Shown: positions 1 to 7,668 of the stretch, in pieces
How positions within the stretch are numbered: position 1 is the stretch's first letter
How the letters are laid out: the number at the start of each line of letters is the position of its first letter
Assembly (NCBI GenBank): GCA_003560165.1
Contig: PWJC01000013.1
Location: 1 to 38,982 of the forward strand
Origin: Bacteroidales bacterium
Lineage (GTDB): Bacteria; Bacteroidota; Bacteroidia; Bacteroidales; UBA7960
DNA: 38,982 nucleotides
Direction: 5' to 3'
Program-made: the position numbers and the translations under genes
The notes under the pieces: model-generated
The model's input: only the letters and a program-made list of their open reading frames with translations
Told to the model about the DNA's origin: nothing
Databases searched by the model: none

Positions 1-3000
1 CATTGAACCCCGTCAACGACCCCGATCAGGGGGGCCGGAAGTTTGTGGAGGATGCCGGGGGAGAGCTGTGGTTGCTGGGGAGCTCCGGGCTTTTTCGCTT
101 TGATCGCGGCAAGGGCCGCTTCCTTGAGGTTCCGTTGCACGACGCCTCGTTTCGATTCGGGGAAATAAAGGCCGCAGCGGCGTTTAACCATCAAAACCGG
201 CAAGAGATCTGGGCAGGCACCGCCCGGGGCCTGTTGGTGATCGACACGGAAACCGGCGCCCACCAGGTATTGCCCCAACCCGGCGATGATGGCCATGCAC
301 TGAGCAGGGGCAATTACATCAGCATGATGGTCGATCGTTCGGGCAGCATTTGGCTGGGCAGCGACGGCAGCGGGATCATGCTCTACGACCCTTATTCCAA
401 TAAGTTTAATTACCCCGCTGAACGCGGCCGGAGGCTGTCGGGGCGGGAGTTTTCAACGCGTCAGCTCAGTGTGCGGGCATTCCATATTATCCCGGGTCAG
501 GAGGGCATATTGTGGGTGGGCGGCCGGGAGGGCCTGTTTGCAATTGACCGCGATGCTGGCGTTGTGCGGGAGATCGGGCTGACAGCAGAAGGCCGGGGGG
601 AGGAGCTCAGGATAAACGCCATCGATTCGGACCCTCAGGGCCGGCTATGGCTGGGCACCAGCCTGGGGCTGGGCAGTTACGAACCCGGCAGCGGCCGTTT
701 TGCCCTGTATCCCACAGGTCTTCAGGACGGCGACGAAACCGGTGAACCCAGGGTATCGGCAGTGCACGTCAGCGGAAATCAGATCTGGGTCATGACGCCC
801 AATACCATCGCCCTGTTCGACAGGCAACGCGGCGGATTCATCCATACCCGCTACAACAACCATGTGCTGAACCGCTTTACGGAGGATGTATTCCCCGCCT
901 TCTACGAAGACCCGGGGGGGGACTTCTGGTTCGGAACGGGCAGCGGACTCCATCGCTACGAGCGGGAAACCGGCCGGATCACTTCGTACCGGAACGACTC
1001 CGGCAACCCGTTCAGCCTCCCCTTTAACGACATCAGGGCCATTGTGCCCGACCCCACAAAGCCCCGAATCTTATGGCTGGCTACCGGAGGTGGCGGACTG
1101 GCCCGTTTTGATACCGTCGATGAGCAATTCATTTCCTTTACCGAGGCCGACGGTCTGCCGGGCAATATGCTTAGCGGCCTCCTGGCTTGCCCAAAAGGGG
1201 AGCTTTGGATCAGCAGCAGGCGGGGGCTGTCGCGGTTCAGTCCCGGAGAGGGCGGTTTTACGAATTATACCCACAAAGACGGTCTGCAGAACAACGAATT
1301 CAACAGCGGGGCATTTTACATGAGCCCGGATGCGGAAATGTTTTTTGGCGGCAGACAGGGATACAACAGCTTCTTCCCCCATATGGTGGTGCAAAAGAAC
1401 CATCGGCCCCCTGTGATGATCACCGGCTTCCGTCTGCTTGGCGACAAGGACGGCCGGGAGCAACTGCCGCATATTTTTCCACAGGAGGAGATCCGCCTTG
1501 CGCACAACCAAAATCATTTTGCCGTTGAGTTTGCGGCCCTCGATTTCGCCTCGCCCGAAAATAATCGTTATTCATACAGTTTGACCAGGCAGGGCGAAAA
1601 CTGGATCTCTCTGGGCACCAACCGCAGCATCATCATCACCGACCTGAAGCCCGGGCGCTGGATCCTGAGGGTTAGGGGGACCAATAACGACGGGGTGTGG
1701 AGCGATCAGGAGGCGGTCGTCGACATAGTGGTAGCCCGGCCCTGGTGGGGCCATGGACTGGCACGGGTTTTCTACGTTTTGCTTTTTTCGGCCGCAATGC
1801 TTTTGGTCAGGCACTATGAGCTCTCCCGCATCAGGCTGAAAAACATGAACAGGCTGTCGGCCCTGGAAACTTCCAAACTCAAGGAAGTGGATGCCATGAA
1901 GTCGAGGTTCTTTGCAAACATATCGCATGAGTTGAGGACGCCCCTTACCCTAATCAAGGGCCCGATCGAAGACATGATCGACGAATACCCGGATCACGAC
2001 GAAAAACGAGCCAGGCTTTTGAACATGCATCATCATACCGGGCGCTTGCTGGCCCTGATTGGCCAACTTTTGGACCTGTCAAAGCTGGAAAGCGGACTGT
2101 TCAAAATACAGGCATCGGGCGGCGACATAAACGAAGTGCTCAGAAGGGTTTTTATGTCGTTTTCTTCCCTGGCCGGGCATAAAAAGATCCGCATGAGCTA
2201 TGTGGACGATCCGTCGCTTAAAGACCCCGGCTTGCTCGGGCGGTTTTACTACGACCCCGACGTGATGGAAAAGATACTGGCAAACCTGTTGTCGAACGCC
2301 CTGAAGTTCACTCCTGACGGAGGAAGAGTCACTTTGACGGCCTGCTTTGACGAAAAACAAGGCAGCAGGGGGGTATTTGAGCTGGTGGTTAAAGATACAG
2401 GAATTGGCATCCCCCGCGAAAAACTCCCCCTGATCTACGACCGTTTTTTCCAGGTCAACGAATCTGCGGAACGGGCTCACCAGGGTTCGGGGGTTGGCCT
2501 GGCTTATGTGAAGGAACTTGTCGAATTGCACCACGGCCGCATTTGGGTCATGAGCAAACAGGGAGTTGGAACGGTGTTCAGACTGCAGCTCCCCCTGGGC
2601 CATGAACATTTCGAGCCCGGACAGTTGGTTCAGCTGCCGGCCTGGCATGCCGGGAATGAACAGACCGGATCGCAGGATGCACTGAACTACGGTCGTGCCG
2701 GGCTGGTGGCTGCCAGGGAAGCCAAAGCATGGGATCGGCCCATTGTCCTGGTGGTCGAAGACCATGAGGATGTCAGGGCCTATATCGCGGATGCGCTTAG
2801 CGTGGCTTTTGCGGTTATGGAGGCGCCCGATGGGAAAACCGGCCTTGAACTGGCCAGAGAGCACATTCCCGATCTGATCATCAGCGACATCATGATGCCG
2901 GGCATGGACGGTTTTGCATTTTGCAGACAGATCAAGGCCGGTGAACTAACCGGCCACATCCCTGTTGTGTTGCTAACGGCCAGGGCCGAGGACACCGACA

Positions 3001-3500
3001 AAATGGAGGGACTGGAAACCGGGGCCGACGAGTACCTGACAAAACCCTTCAACAGGAAGGAACTTAGTCTGCGGGTGAGGAACATCATAGATGGCCGGCG
3101 CAAATTGTTGAAAAGACATGGGTTAAAGGGACCGTTCAATCTGGACGGCCCCCATCTGCGCCCGGGAGATCGCCTGTTTTTACAGAAACTGCTGACCCTG
3201 GTGGAGCAAAACATCGACAACGACGGCTTTTCGGTCGAAGACCTGGCCCGGGGATCAGCCATGAGCCTTTCCCAGCTGCACCGTAAACTGAAGGCCCTGC
3301 TGGGACAATCCGCAAATCAATTCATTCGTGCGGTGCGCATGCAGCGGGCCAGGGAGTTGCTGGAAAAGAATGCCGGGAACGTTGCCGAAATCGCCTATAT
3401 GGTCGGCTATGCCGATCCGGGCTATTTCACCAAAAGCTTCCGGGCATTTTTCGGGCAACTGCCTTCGGAGGTAAAGAACAGCCGCCACGAAAAAAAATGA
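1..3500 (+). CDS. Hybrid two-component sensor/regulator (HTCS), 5'-partial
   Basis: One-protein signalling system that senses a periplasmic ligand, usually a glycan fragment in this family, and regulates genes through a fused AraC domain. Visible order (ORF-track numbering): propeller repeats with WLG/IW-type blades to about residue 500, a Y_Y_Y domain around 505-575, one membrane segment near 584-603, HisKA with phospho-acceptor H642 in NISHELRTPLT, HATPase motifs NLLSNALKF, DTGIGIP and GSGVGLA, a receiver with D962 in SDIMMPGMDG and K1014 in YLTKPF, then an AraC-type HTH to the C-terminus. The frame is open at base 1 and the track start is a TTG inside a blade, so the signal peptide and first blades lie outside the window. 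Any target polysaccharide locus would be upstream; none is present here. Family assignment is firm; the ligand is unknown. Confidence 0.95.
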   Translation, partial: LNPVNDPDQGGRKFVEDAGGELWLLGSSGLFRFDRGKGRFLEVPLHDASFRFGEIKAAAAFNHQNRQEIWAGTARGLLVIDTETGAHQVLPQPGDDGHALSRGNYISMMVDRSGSIWLGSDGSGIMLYDPYSNKFNYPAERGRRLSGREFSTRQLSVRAFHIIPGQEGILWVGGREGLFAIDRDAGVVREIGLTAEGRGEELRINAIDSDPQGRLWLGTSLGLGSYEPGSGRFALYPTGLQDGDETGEPRVSAVHVSGNQIWVMTPNTIALFDRQRGGFIHTRYNNHVLNRFTEDVFPAFYEDPGGDFWFGTGSGLHRYERETGRITSYRNDSGNPFSLPFNDIRAIVPDPTKPRILWLATGGGGLARFDTVDEQFISFTEADGLPGNMLSGLLACPKGELWISSRRGLSRFSPGEGGFTNYTHKDGLQNNEFNSGAFYMSPDAEMFFGGRQGYNSFFPHMVVQKNHRPPVMITGFRLLGDKDGREQLPHIFPQEEIRLAHNQNHFAVEFAALDFASPENNRYSYSLTRQGENWISLGTNRSIIITDLKPGRWILRVRGTNNDGVWSDQEAVVDIVVARPWWGHGLARVFYVLLFSAAMLLVRHYELSRIRLKNMNRLSALETSKLKEVDAMKSRFFANISHELRTPLTLIKGPIEDMIDEYPDHDEKRARLLNMHHHTGRLLALIGQLLDLSKLESGLFKIQASGGDINEVLRRVFMSFSSLAGHKKIRMSYVDDPSLKDPGLLGRFYYDPDVMEKILANLLSNALKFTPDGGRVTLTACFDEKQGSRGVFELVVKDTGIGIPREKLPLIYDRFFQVNESAERAHQGSGVGLAYVKELVELHHGRIWVMSKQGVGTVFRLQLPLGHEHFEPGQLVQLPAWHAGNEQTGSQDALNYGRAGLVAAREAKAWDRPIVLVVEDHEDVRAYIADALSVAFAVMEAPDGKTGLELAREHIPDLIISDIMMPGMDGFAFCRQIKAGELTGHIPVVLLTARAEDTDKMEGLETGADEYLTKPFNRKELSLRVRNIIDGRRKLLKRHGLKGPFNLDGPHLRPGDRLFLQKLLTLVEQNIDNDGFSVEDLARGSAMSLSQLHRKLKALLGQSANQFIRAVRMQRARELLEKNAGNVAEIAYMVGYADPGYFTKSFRAFFGQLPSEVKNSRHEKK

Positions 3501-3519
3501 CCTGCAGCATCCCTGCAGG
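3501..3519 (-). terminator. Hairpin terminator of the peroxiredoxin gene
   Basis: CCTGCAG and CTGCAGG form a 7-bp stem with a 5-nt loop. Read on the minus strand the stem is followed by TCATTTTTTT, which suits termination of the minus-strand gene. The plus side has no T-run, so it is less likely to stop the sensor gene. Confidence 0.6.
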
Positions 3520-3552
3520 CCATTCACTGTTGGTCAAAAACCCGGCAAGCGA

Positions 3553-4299
3553 TTATTCGGGCGATACATAGTTCATAAACCAGTTCAGGCTGCGAACGCG
3601 GGGGTTGGGGCCGGTCATCGCCCTTTTGTCCTCGTCGGTCAGGTAGGGAAGCATGACGTCTTCACCGGGCTGCCAGTTGGCGGGGATCACGAGCCGTTCG
3701 TTCGCGTGCTGGGTCTGAAGGGCCTGCAACGTCCGTTTGACCTCCCCGATGCTCCTGCCTATCTCGTTCGGATAGAACGTAAAGGCCCTTACCCGGTTTT
3801 CGGGGTCGATGTAGAACACCCCCCTGATGCTCTGGCCAACTTCACTTTGCGAATCGAGCATGCCGTATTTGTTGACCACGGCATAGGAGGCGTCTGCCAC
3901 CATCGGGAAATCGATGCTGGTTGCTCCCCTGCCTTTGAAATCCACCTCTTCCAGGGCCGCTTTCCAGTCGCGGTGCGATTGCAGCTCATCGGTCGAGATC
4001 ACTATGATGCTGGCATTCAGTTTATCAAACGCATCTTTCTGATGGGCCAGCTCAAGGATCTCGCTCGAACATACCGGGGTGAAATCACGGGGATGGGCAA
4101 AGAGGACCTTCCAGGTGCTGCCAAAATCTTTCGGGAAATTGATTTCCCCATGCGTGGATTGCGCCTTGAAGGCGGGGGCCTCCGAGCCGATCATGGGGAT
4201 CCTTTGGTTTACGCCCGTCCGGTACTCTGACCTGGGTTGTGCCCACAACAGTCCGAGCGAAAACAACAATACTGCGGTTGTCATCATCAGTTTTTTCAT
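3553..4299 (-). CDS. Exported 1-Cys peroxiredoxin (Prx6-type)
   Basis: Thiol peroxidase that reduces peroxides, probably in the periplasm. From the chosen ATG the protein has 248 residues. It begins MKKLMM with a hydrophobic stretch and a likely cleavage after LLWA (about residue 20), so it appears to be secreted. The active-site block DFTPVCSSE holds the peroxidatic C77, the only cysteine in the mature protein. This, with the C-terminal VIPANWQPGED block, points to the 1-Cys Prx6-like class. The ORF track extends 93 codons upstream, but that would bury the signal peptide, and a TAnnTTTG box lies at 4349-4356; an ATG at 4326 is the only close alternative. A lone cysteine means an external thiol must regenerate it; no partner is adjacent. 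Confidence 0.9.
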   Translation of the reverse strand: MKKLMMTTAVLLFSLGLLWAQPRSEYRTGVNQRIPMIGSEAPAFKAQSTHGEINFPKDFGSTWKVLFAHPRDFTPVCSSEILELAHQKDAFDKLNASIIVISTDELQSHRDWKAALEEVDFKGRGATSIDFPMVADASYAVVNKYGMLDSQSEVGQSIRGVFYIDPENRVRAFTFYPNEIGRSIGEVKRTLQALQTQHANERLVIPANWQPGEDVMLPYLTDEDKRAMTGPNPRVRSLNWFMNYVSPE

Positions 4300-4696
4300 A
4301 GCTTTTTGTTTTTTAAGTGAATACATCAAGTGTAACTTTAAGGATGCCCAAATATATCCCTTACGCCCGGGCATGGATTGGAAGTTCCGGTCAGATAAGG
4401 GGAGTTTTCTTTCGTCATCCCGGGTATGGATTGTTTGCGGACACGCACGGAAAAAGCTCAGCAAACCCGCTTTTGACGGACGTTTTTCCGGATAGGCAGG
4501 GCGAAAACGCCCGATTTTTCCCATGATCTGCACGATCATTCCCATTGCCCCGGGCTCAGTGCCGGCAGTTTCGGGCATAGGGTCTGGTCGCGGGAGTTTG
4601 ATTCACAGGGGCAGAACTGCAGTCGGGAATGGCGGTCTTCATTGGGTGGTTCTCCAAGGGGCCTCGAAAGGAGTTGTTTTACGGGCGTTCAGGGAC
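4300..4696. other. Intergenic stretch, no gene recognised
   Basis: Holds the leader and candidate promoter of the peroxiredoxin gene at its left end. Several short frames on the track here have no recognisable motif and look like shadows. A 5-bp hairpin at 4499-4512 (GGGCG, AAAA, CGCCC) followed by ATTTTT is weak. Nothing else is visible before the tRNA terminator. Confidence 0.5.
4349..4356 (-). promoter_or_regulatory. Candidate -7 box TATATTTG for the peroxiredoxin gene
   Basis: Exact match to the Bacteroidota TAnnTTTG element about 50 nt upstream of the chosen start. No good TTTG -33 element at standard spacing, so moderate support only. Confidence 0.4.
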
Positions 4697-4731
4697 AAAA
4701 AAGCAGCCGCACATGGTTTTGTGCAACTGCT
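4697..4731 (-). terminator. Rho-independent terminator of tRNA-CAU
   Basis: On the minus strand a 12-bp stem (two G-U pairs) with a 6-nt loop, from bases 4702-4713 and 4720-4731, is followed by a T6 run. It begins 12 nt after the tRNA 3' end, so the tRNA is probably transcribed alone. Confidence 0.85.
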
Positions 4732-4742
4732 TGATTACCCGG

Positions 4743-4816
4743 TGGGCCCAGCTGGGCTCGAACCAGCGACCAACTGATTATGAGTCAGCTACTCTAACCA
4801 ACTGAGCTATGGGCCC
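4743..4816 (-). tRNA. tRNA with anticodon CAU (probable tRNA-Ile2, or elongator Met)
   Basis: Complete 74-nt cloverleaf on the minus strand: acceptor GGGCCCA/TGGGCCC, D-arm GCTC/GAGT, anticodon stem GCTGA/TCAGT around loop CTCATAA (anticodon CAT), T-arm GCTGG-TTCGAGC-CCAGC, discriminator A. The next bases are CCG, so CCA is not encoded. The variable loop and T-arm resemble E. coli tRNA-Ile2 as I recall it more than elongator tRNA-Met, so it may read AUA after lysidine modification. The T-loop and stem argue against initiator tRNA but do not settle Ile versus Met. Confidence 0.92.
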
Positions 4817-4859
4817 TGAAGACGGTCCCGCAGCCGGTCATATCCCCGCTGCGGGAAGG

Positions 4860-4867
4860 CAAAGTTA
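4860..4867 (-). promoter_or_regulatory. Candidate -7 box TAACTTTG for tRNA-CAU
   Basis: Exact TAnnTTTG match 44 nt upstream of the tRNA 5' end on the minus strand, predicting a short leader of roughly 35 nt. No clear TTTG -33 element. Confidence 0.45.
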
Positions 4868-4955
4868 CGCATAATCCGCGTATATCCGCTAAATTTTTTA
4901 CTTTCGCCCCCGGGGCCGGGCACGCCGACGGCCGCTGCACTAAAAGCCTGGGAAC

Positions 4956-5627
4956 ATGGACATCCGGCACATTGTATTTGACCTGGGTGGGGTATTGCTG
5001 AACATCGACTACCGCAAGACCATCGATGCCTTCAGGGCTTTGGGGGTGAGGCATTTCGACCGTCTGTTCACCCAGGCCGGGCAGCTGGAGCTGTTCGACC
5101 GCTTCGACCGGGGCGAATTAAGCCCCGGGGTGTTTTGCGCGGAGTTGCGGAGGCTGACGGAATGCCCCTTGACCGACCGGGAAATAGTCCGGGCCTGGAA
5201 CGCCATGCTGCTCGATATGCCGGCAGGGCGGATCGGTCTCCTCGAAAGGGTAAGGAGGAACTACCGTCTGTTTTTGCTCAGCAACACCAACGCCATCCAC
5301 TACCCCGCCTACAGACAGCTAATGCAGAAAGAGCACGGCATCGATGATCTGTCGGCCCTGTTCGAAAAGCACTACCTCTCGCACATGATCGGCATGCGAA
5401 AACCCGACATGGAGGTGTATGAGCTGATCATGCAGGAAAATGGCCTGGAGCCCTTCGCCACATTGTTCCTCGACGATACCCCCGGCCATGTTGCCGGCGC
5501 CCGTAGAGCGGGCATGCACGCTATCTGGCTGGATGTTCCCCGGGTCGGGGTGGAGGGGTTGTTCACAGAGGCAGGCCGGCTGAAGGGAGTGGCGGGCAAG
5601 ATGGCCAGGGCCCCGCTGCCCTGCTGA
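4956..5627 (+). CDS. HAD-superfamily hydrolase, YihX-like sugar-phosphatase type
   Basis: 223-residue HAD phosphatase, probably acting on a small phosphorylated metabolite. Motif I is FDLGGVLLNID with nucleophile D9; the usual second Asp is Gly, as in the YihX (alpha-glucose-1-phosphatase) group. Motif II is LLSNTN, motif III is the Lys in GMRKPD, motif IV is FLDDTPGHV. The helical cap contains DRGELSPGVF, again like YihX. Full family length. It lies divergent from the tRNA and convergent with dus, 17 nt away. The substrate cannot be read from sequence; sugar phosphate is an inference from similarity to YihX. Confidence 0.9.
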   Translation: MDIRHIVFDLGGVLLNIDYRKTIDAFRALGVRHFDRLFTQAGQLELFDRFDRGELSPGVFCAELRRLTECPLTDREIVRAWNAMLLDMPAGRIGLLERVRRNYRLFLLSNTNAIHYPAYRQLMQKEHGIDDLSALFEKHYLSHMIGMRKPDMEVYELIMQENGLEPFATLFLDDTPGHVAGARRAGMHAIWLDVPRVGVEGLFTEAGRLKGVAGKMARAPLPC

Positions 5628-5644
5628 GGCAATCCCATCGCAGA

Positions 5645-6655
5645 TCAGCCGAAGCGCTCCCCGATCTCGCCGAGCACCTCCATCAGGGCGTCGAGGCTGC
5701 AGGCCGTGACCAGGCGGATACGGTATGGCTTCACATGGGGAATGTCTTTGAAATAATTGGCGTAATGCCTGCGCATCTCGAAGATGGCGGTACGCTCTCC
5801 CTTCCATTGGACAGACAACAGGATGTGCCGGCGGCAGACGGACAGGCGTTCGGTCAGCCCGGGCGGGGGCATGGACCGGCCGGTATTCAGAAAATGCCTC
5901 ACCTGCCTGAACACCCACGGATTGCCGATGGCAGCCCGCCCGATCATCACCCCGTCTACCCCATAGTCTTCAAAGGCCTTCATGGCCGAAGGCCCGTCGG
6001 TGATGTCGCCGTTGCCGATGATGGGGATGTGCATGCGGGGGTTGTTTTTCACTTCCCCTATCAGTATCCAGTCGGCATGGCCACGGTACATCTGGCAGCG
6101 GGTGCGCCCGTGGATGGTCAGGGCGGCAATGCCGCAGTCCTGAAGCCTTTCGGCAACCGCCACAATGTTCTTGTTTTTCTGGTCGTACCCCAGCCGGGTT
6201 TTTACCGTAACGGGGATGTTAACGGCTGCTACCACCCGCCGGCAAATTTCCTCCATTTTGGGCACATCGTTCATGATGCCGGAGCCGGCGCCTTTAGCAG
6301 CCACTTTTCTTACGGGGCAGCCGAAGTTGATGTCGATGAAATCGGGCCTGGCACGGCTGGCAAGTTCGGCCGCGGCCGCCATGGCCCCGGAGTCGGCTCC
6401 GAACAGCTGTATGCTGACGGGTCGTTCCTGGTTGAGAATATCCAGCTTTTTCTGGCTTTTGTCTGAATCACGGATCAGACCGTCGGCCGAAATGAATTCG
6501 GTCACTACCCAGTCGGCCCCCATTTCCCTGCAAAGCAGGCGGAAGGGCGGATCGCTGATGTCTTCCATGGGGGCCAGCAGCAGGGGGAGGGGTGTAAAAT
6601 GCACCTTCCCGATGCTCAGCTCTCTCGACCAGGATGCCGGAATATTCTTTTGCAT
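5645..6655 (-). CDS. dusB: tRNA-dihydrouridine synthase (DusB/NifR3-like)
   Basis: FMN- and NADPH-dependent reduction of uridine to dihydrouridine in tRNA D-loops. The 336-residue protein has the family opening LAPMEDISDPPFR, the catalytic cysteine C113 in INFGCPVRKV, the GxGSGIM flavin region, TVKTRLG, TIHGRTR and IGNGDI/MIGRAAIGNPW phosphate-binding motifs. Length is normal. The start at 6655 is the only Met ahead of the conserved core. The gene is divergent from the CPBP protease gene with overlapping promoter boxes between them. Which tRNA position it modifies is not determined; the dusB name reflects similarity to the bacterial B/NifR3 group. Confidence 0.93.
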   Translation of the reverse strand: MQKNIPASWSRELSIGKVHFTPLPLLLAPMEDISDPPFRLLCREMGADWVVTEFISADGLIRDSDKSQKKLDILNQERPVSIQLFGADSGAMAAAAELASRARPDFIDINFGCPVRKVAAKGAGSGIMNDVPKMEEICRRVVAAVNIPVTVKTRLGYDQKNKNIVAVAERLQDCGIAALTIHGRTRCQMYRGHADWILIGEVKNNPRMHIPIIGNGDITDGPSAMKAFEDYGVDGVMIGRAAIGNPWVFRQVRHFLNTGRSMPPPGLTERLSVCRRHILLSVQWKGERTAIFEMRRHYANYFKDIPHVKPYRIRLVTACSLDALMEVLGEIGERFG

Positions 6656-6682
6656 GCCAATCCGGGGGATTTCTTATTTTTG
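6649..6682 (+). promoter_or_regulatory. Candidate promoter TTTG-N22-TATTTTTG for the CPBP gene
   Basis: TTTG at 6649-6652 and an exact TAnnTTTG box at 6675-6682. The -33 element falls over the start codon region of the divergent dus gene. Confidence 0.45.
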
Positions 6683-6703
6683 GTCTTTGATTGGTTTGAT
6701 CTG

Positions 6704-6711
6704 CAAAAATA
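6704..6711 (-). promoter_or_regulatory. Candidate -7 box TATTTTTG for dusB
   Basis: Exact TAnnTTTG box on the minus strand, 49 nt upstream of the dus start. Its predicted start point lies a few bases inside the opposite transcript. No clear -33 element. Confidence 0.4.
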
Positions 6712-6726
6712 GAACAATTACGCCAT

Positions 6727-7656
6727 ATGGACGACCGGGGGATACTGGGTGGGATGCATCCTTTTGTGAAACTGATCTTGCTGGCCCTGGTCATGGTGGG
6801 CAGCACCCTGGTGGTGTTTGTCGTGGGCATGCTCATTGCAATGCCCTTTTTCGGGCCGGATATGCTGCGGCAGCTTGGCGACACCGGGCCCGAAAACATC
6901 CAACTGCTCAGGTACGTCCAGCTATTGAGCCACCTCGGCCTGTTTGTGGGGGCTTCGCTGGTGTTTGCCTACCTGGTGGGGGGAAGGCCCCTGCGCTATC
7001 TCGGGTCCAGGGGCCATCCGGGCATGACGGCGCTGGTGCTGGGCGCCCTGGTCATGATTGCCGCCCTGCCAATGGTCAATTTCCTGGTGCTGATCAACGA
7101 ACAGCTGAGCCTGCCCGAATCTCTTCGAAACCTCGAAGAATGGATGCGGCGTACCGAAGAGGCCGCTGAAGCCGCGACCAGGCTGTTTTTGGATGTTTCC
7201 ACCTGGCAGGGCTTGCTGTTCAACATCTTTCTGATTGCCTTGATACCGGCTATCGGGGAAGAGTTTGTTTTCAGGGGGATCGTGCAGAAGCTGTTCAGGC
7301 AGTGGACCGGAAATGTGCATTTGGGAGTGATCATTGCCGCGGTACTGTTCAGCGCCATGCACCTGCAGTTCTTTGGATTCTTGCCCCGGCTGCTGCTGGG
7401 CCTGCTGCTGGGGTATATGTTTGTTTACACACGCAATATCTGGGTCCCGGTATTTGCCCACTTTTTTAACAATGCTGCGGCGGTGATCATTTACTTCCTG
7501 GCCCACAACGACCATATCGACTTCGATGTGGAGGGTGTGGGAGCAGGACGCTTTGCCCCCTTGCTGTTTTTGTTCAGCCTGCTGATGGTGCTGCTGCTGT
7601 TGCGGGGGATGTGGCGGGTTTCACGCCACAGGCACCTCCTGAAAGACCCCCCATAA
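6727..7656 (+). CDS. CPBP-family intramembrane glutamic endopeptidase
   Basis: Multi-pass membrane protease of the CAAX/Rce1-like (Abi) family, 309 residues. The catalytic motifs are complete: EEFVFRG (E178, E179, R183), FSAMH with H212, and HFFNN starting at H245. About eight hydrophobic segments surround them. Members process membrane proteins or peptides, and some give bacteriocin immunity; the substrate here is unknown. The gene is transcribed away from dus and runs toward the YihY gene with a 12-nt gap. It looks intact and single-copy, with no sign of a bacteriocin locus nearby. Confidence 0.9.
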   Translation: MDDRGILGGMHPFVKLILLALVMVGSTLVVFVVGMLIAMPFFGPDMLRQLGDTGPENIQLLRYVQLLSHLGLFVGASLVFAYLVGGRPLRYLGSRGHPGMTALVLGALVMIAALPMVNFLVLINEQLSLPESLRNLEEWMRRTEEAAEAATRLFLDVSTWQGLLFNIFLIALIPAIGEEFVFRGIVQKLFRQWTGNVHLGVIIAAVLFSAMHLQFFGFLPRLLLGLLLGYMFVYTRNIWVPVFAHFFNNAAAVIIYFLAHNDHIDFDVEGVGAGRFAPLLFLFSLLMVLLLLRGMWRVSRHRHLLKDPP

Positions 7657-7668
7657 TTCCGCCTGGAC

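Noticed and set aside
2079-2864. 261-aa minus-strand ORF inside the hybrid sensor
   Set aside because: It is the mirror of kinase-domain codons and shows no motif.
4499-4518. Hairpin GGGCG-AAAA-CGCCC followed by ATTTTT
   Set aside because: Five base pairs only, and no plus-strand gene ends nearby that it could serve.
4523-4777. 84-aa ORF running into the tRNA-CAU gene
   Set aside because: It overlaps the tRNA terminator and the tRNA itself and has no motif.
6165-7169. 334-aa plus-strand ORF across dus and the CPBP gene
   Set aside because: Out of frame with two well-supported genes, and its translation has no recognisable motif. A shadow frame from GC-rich codons.
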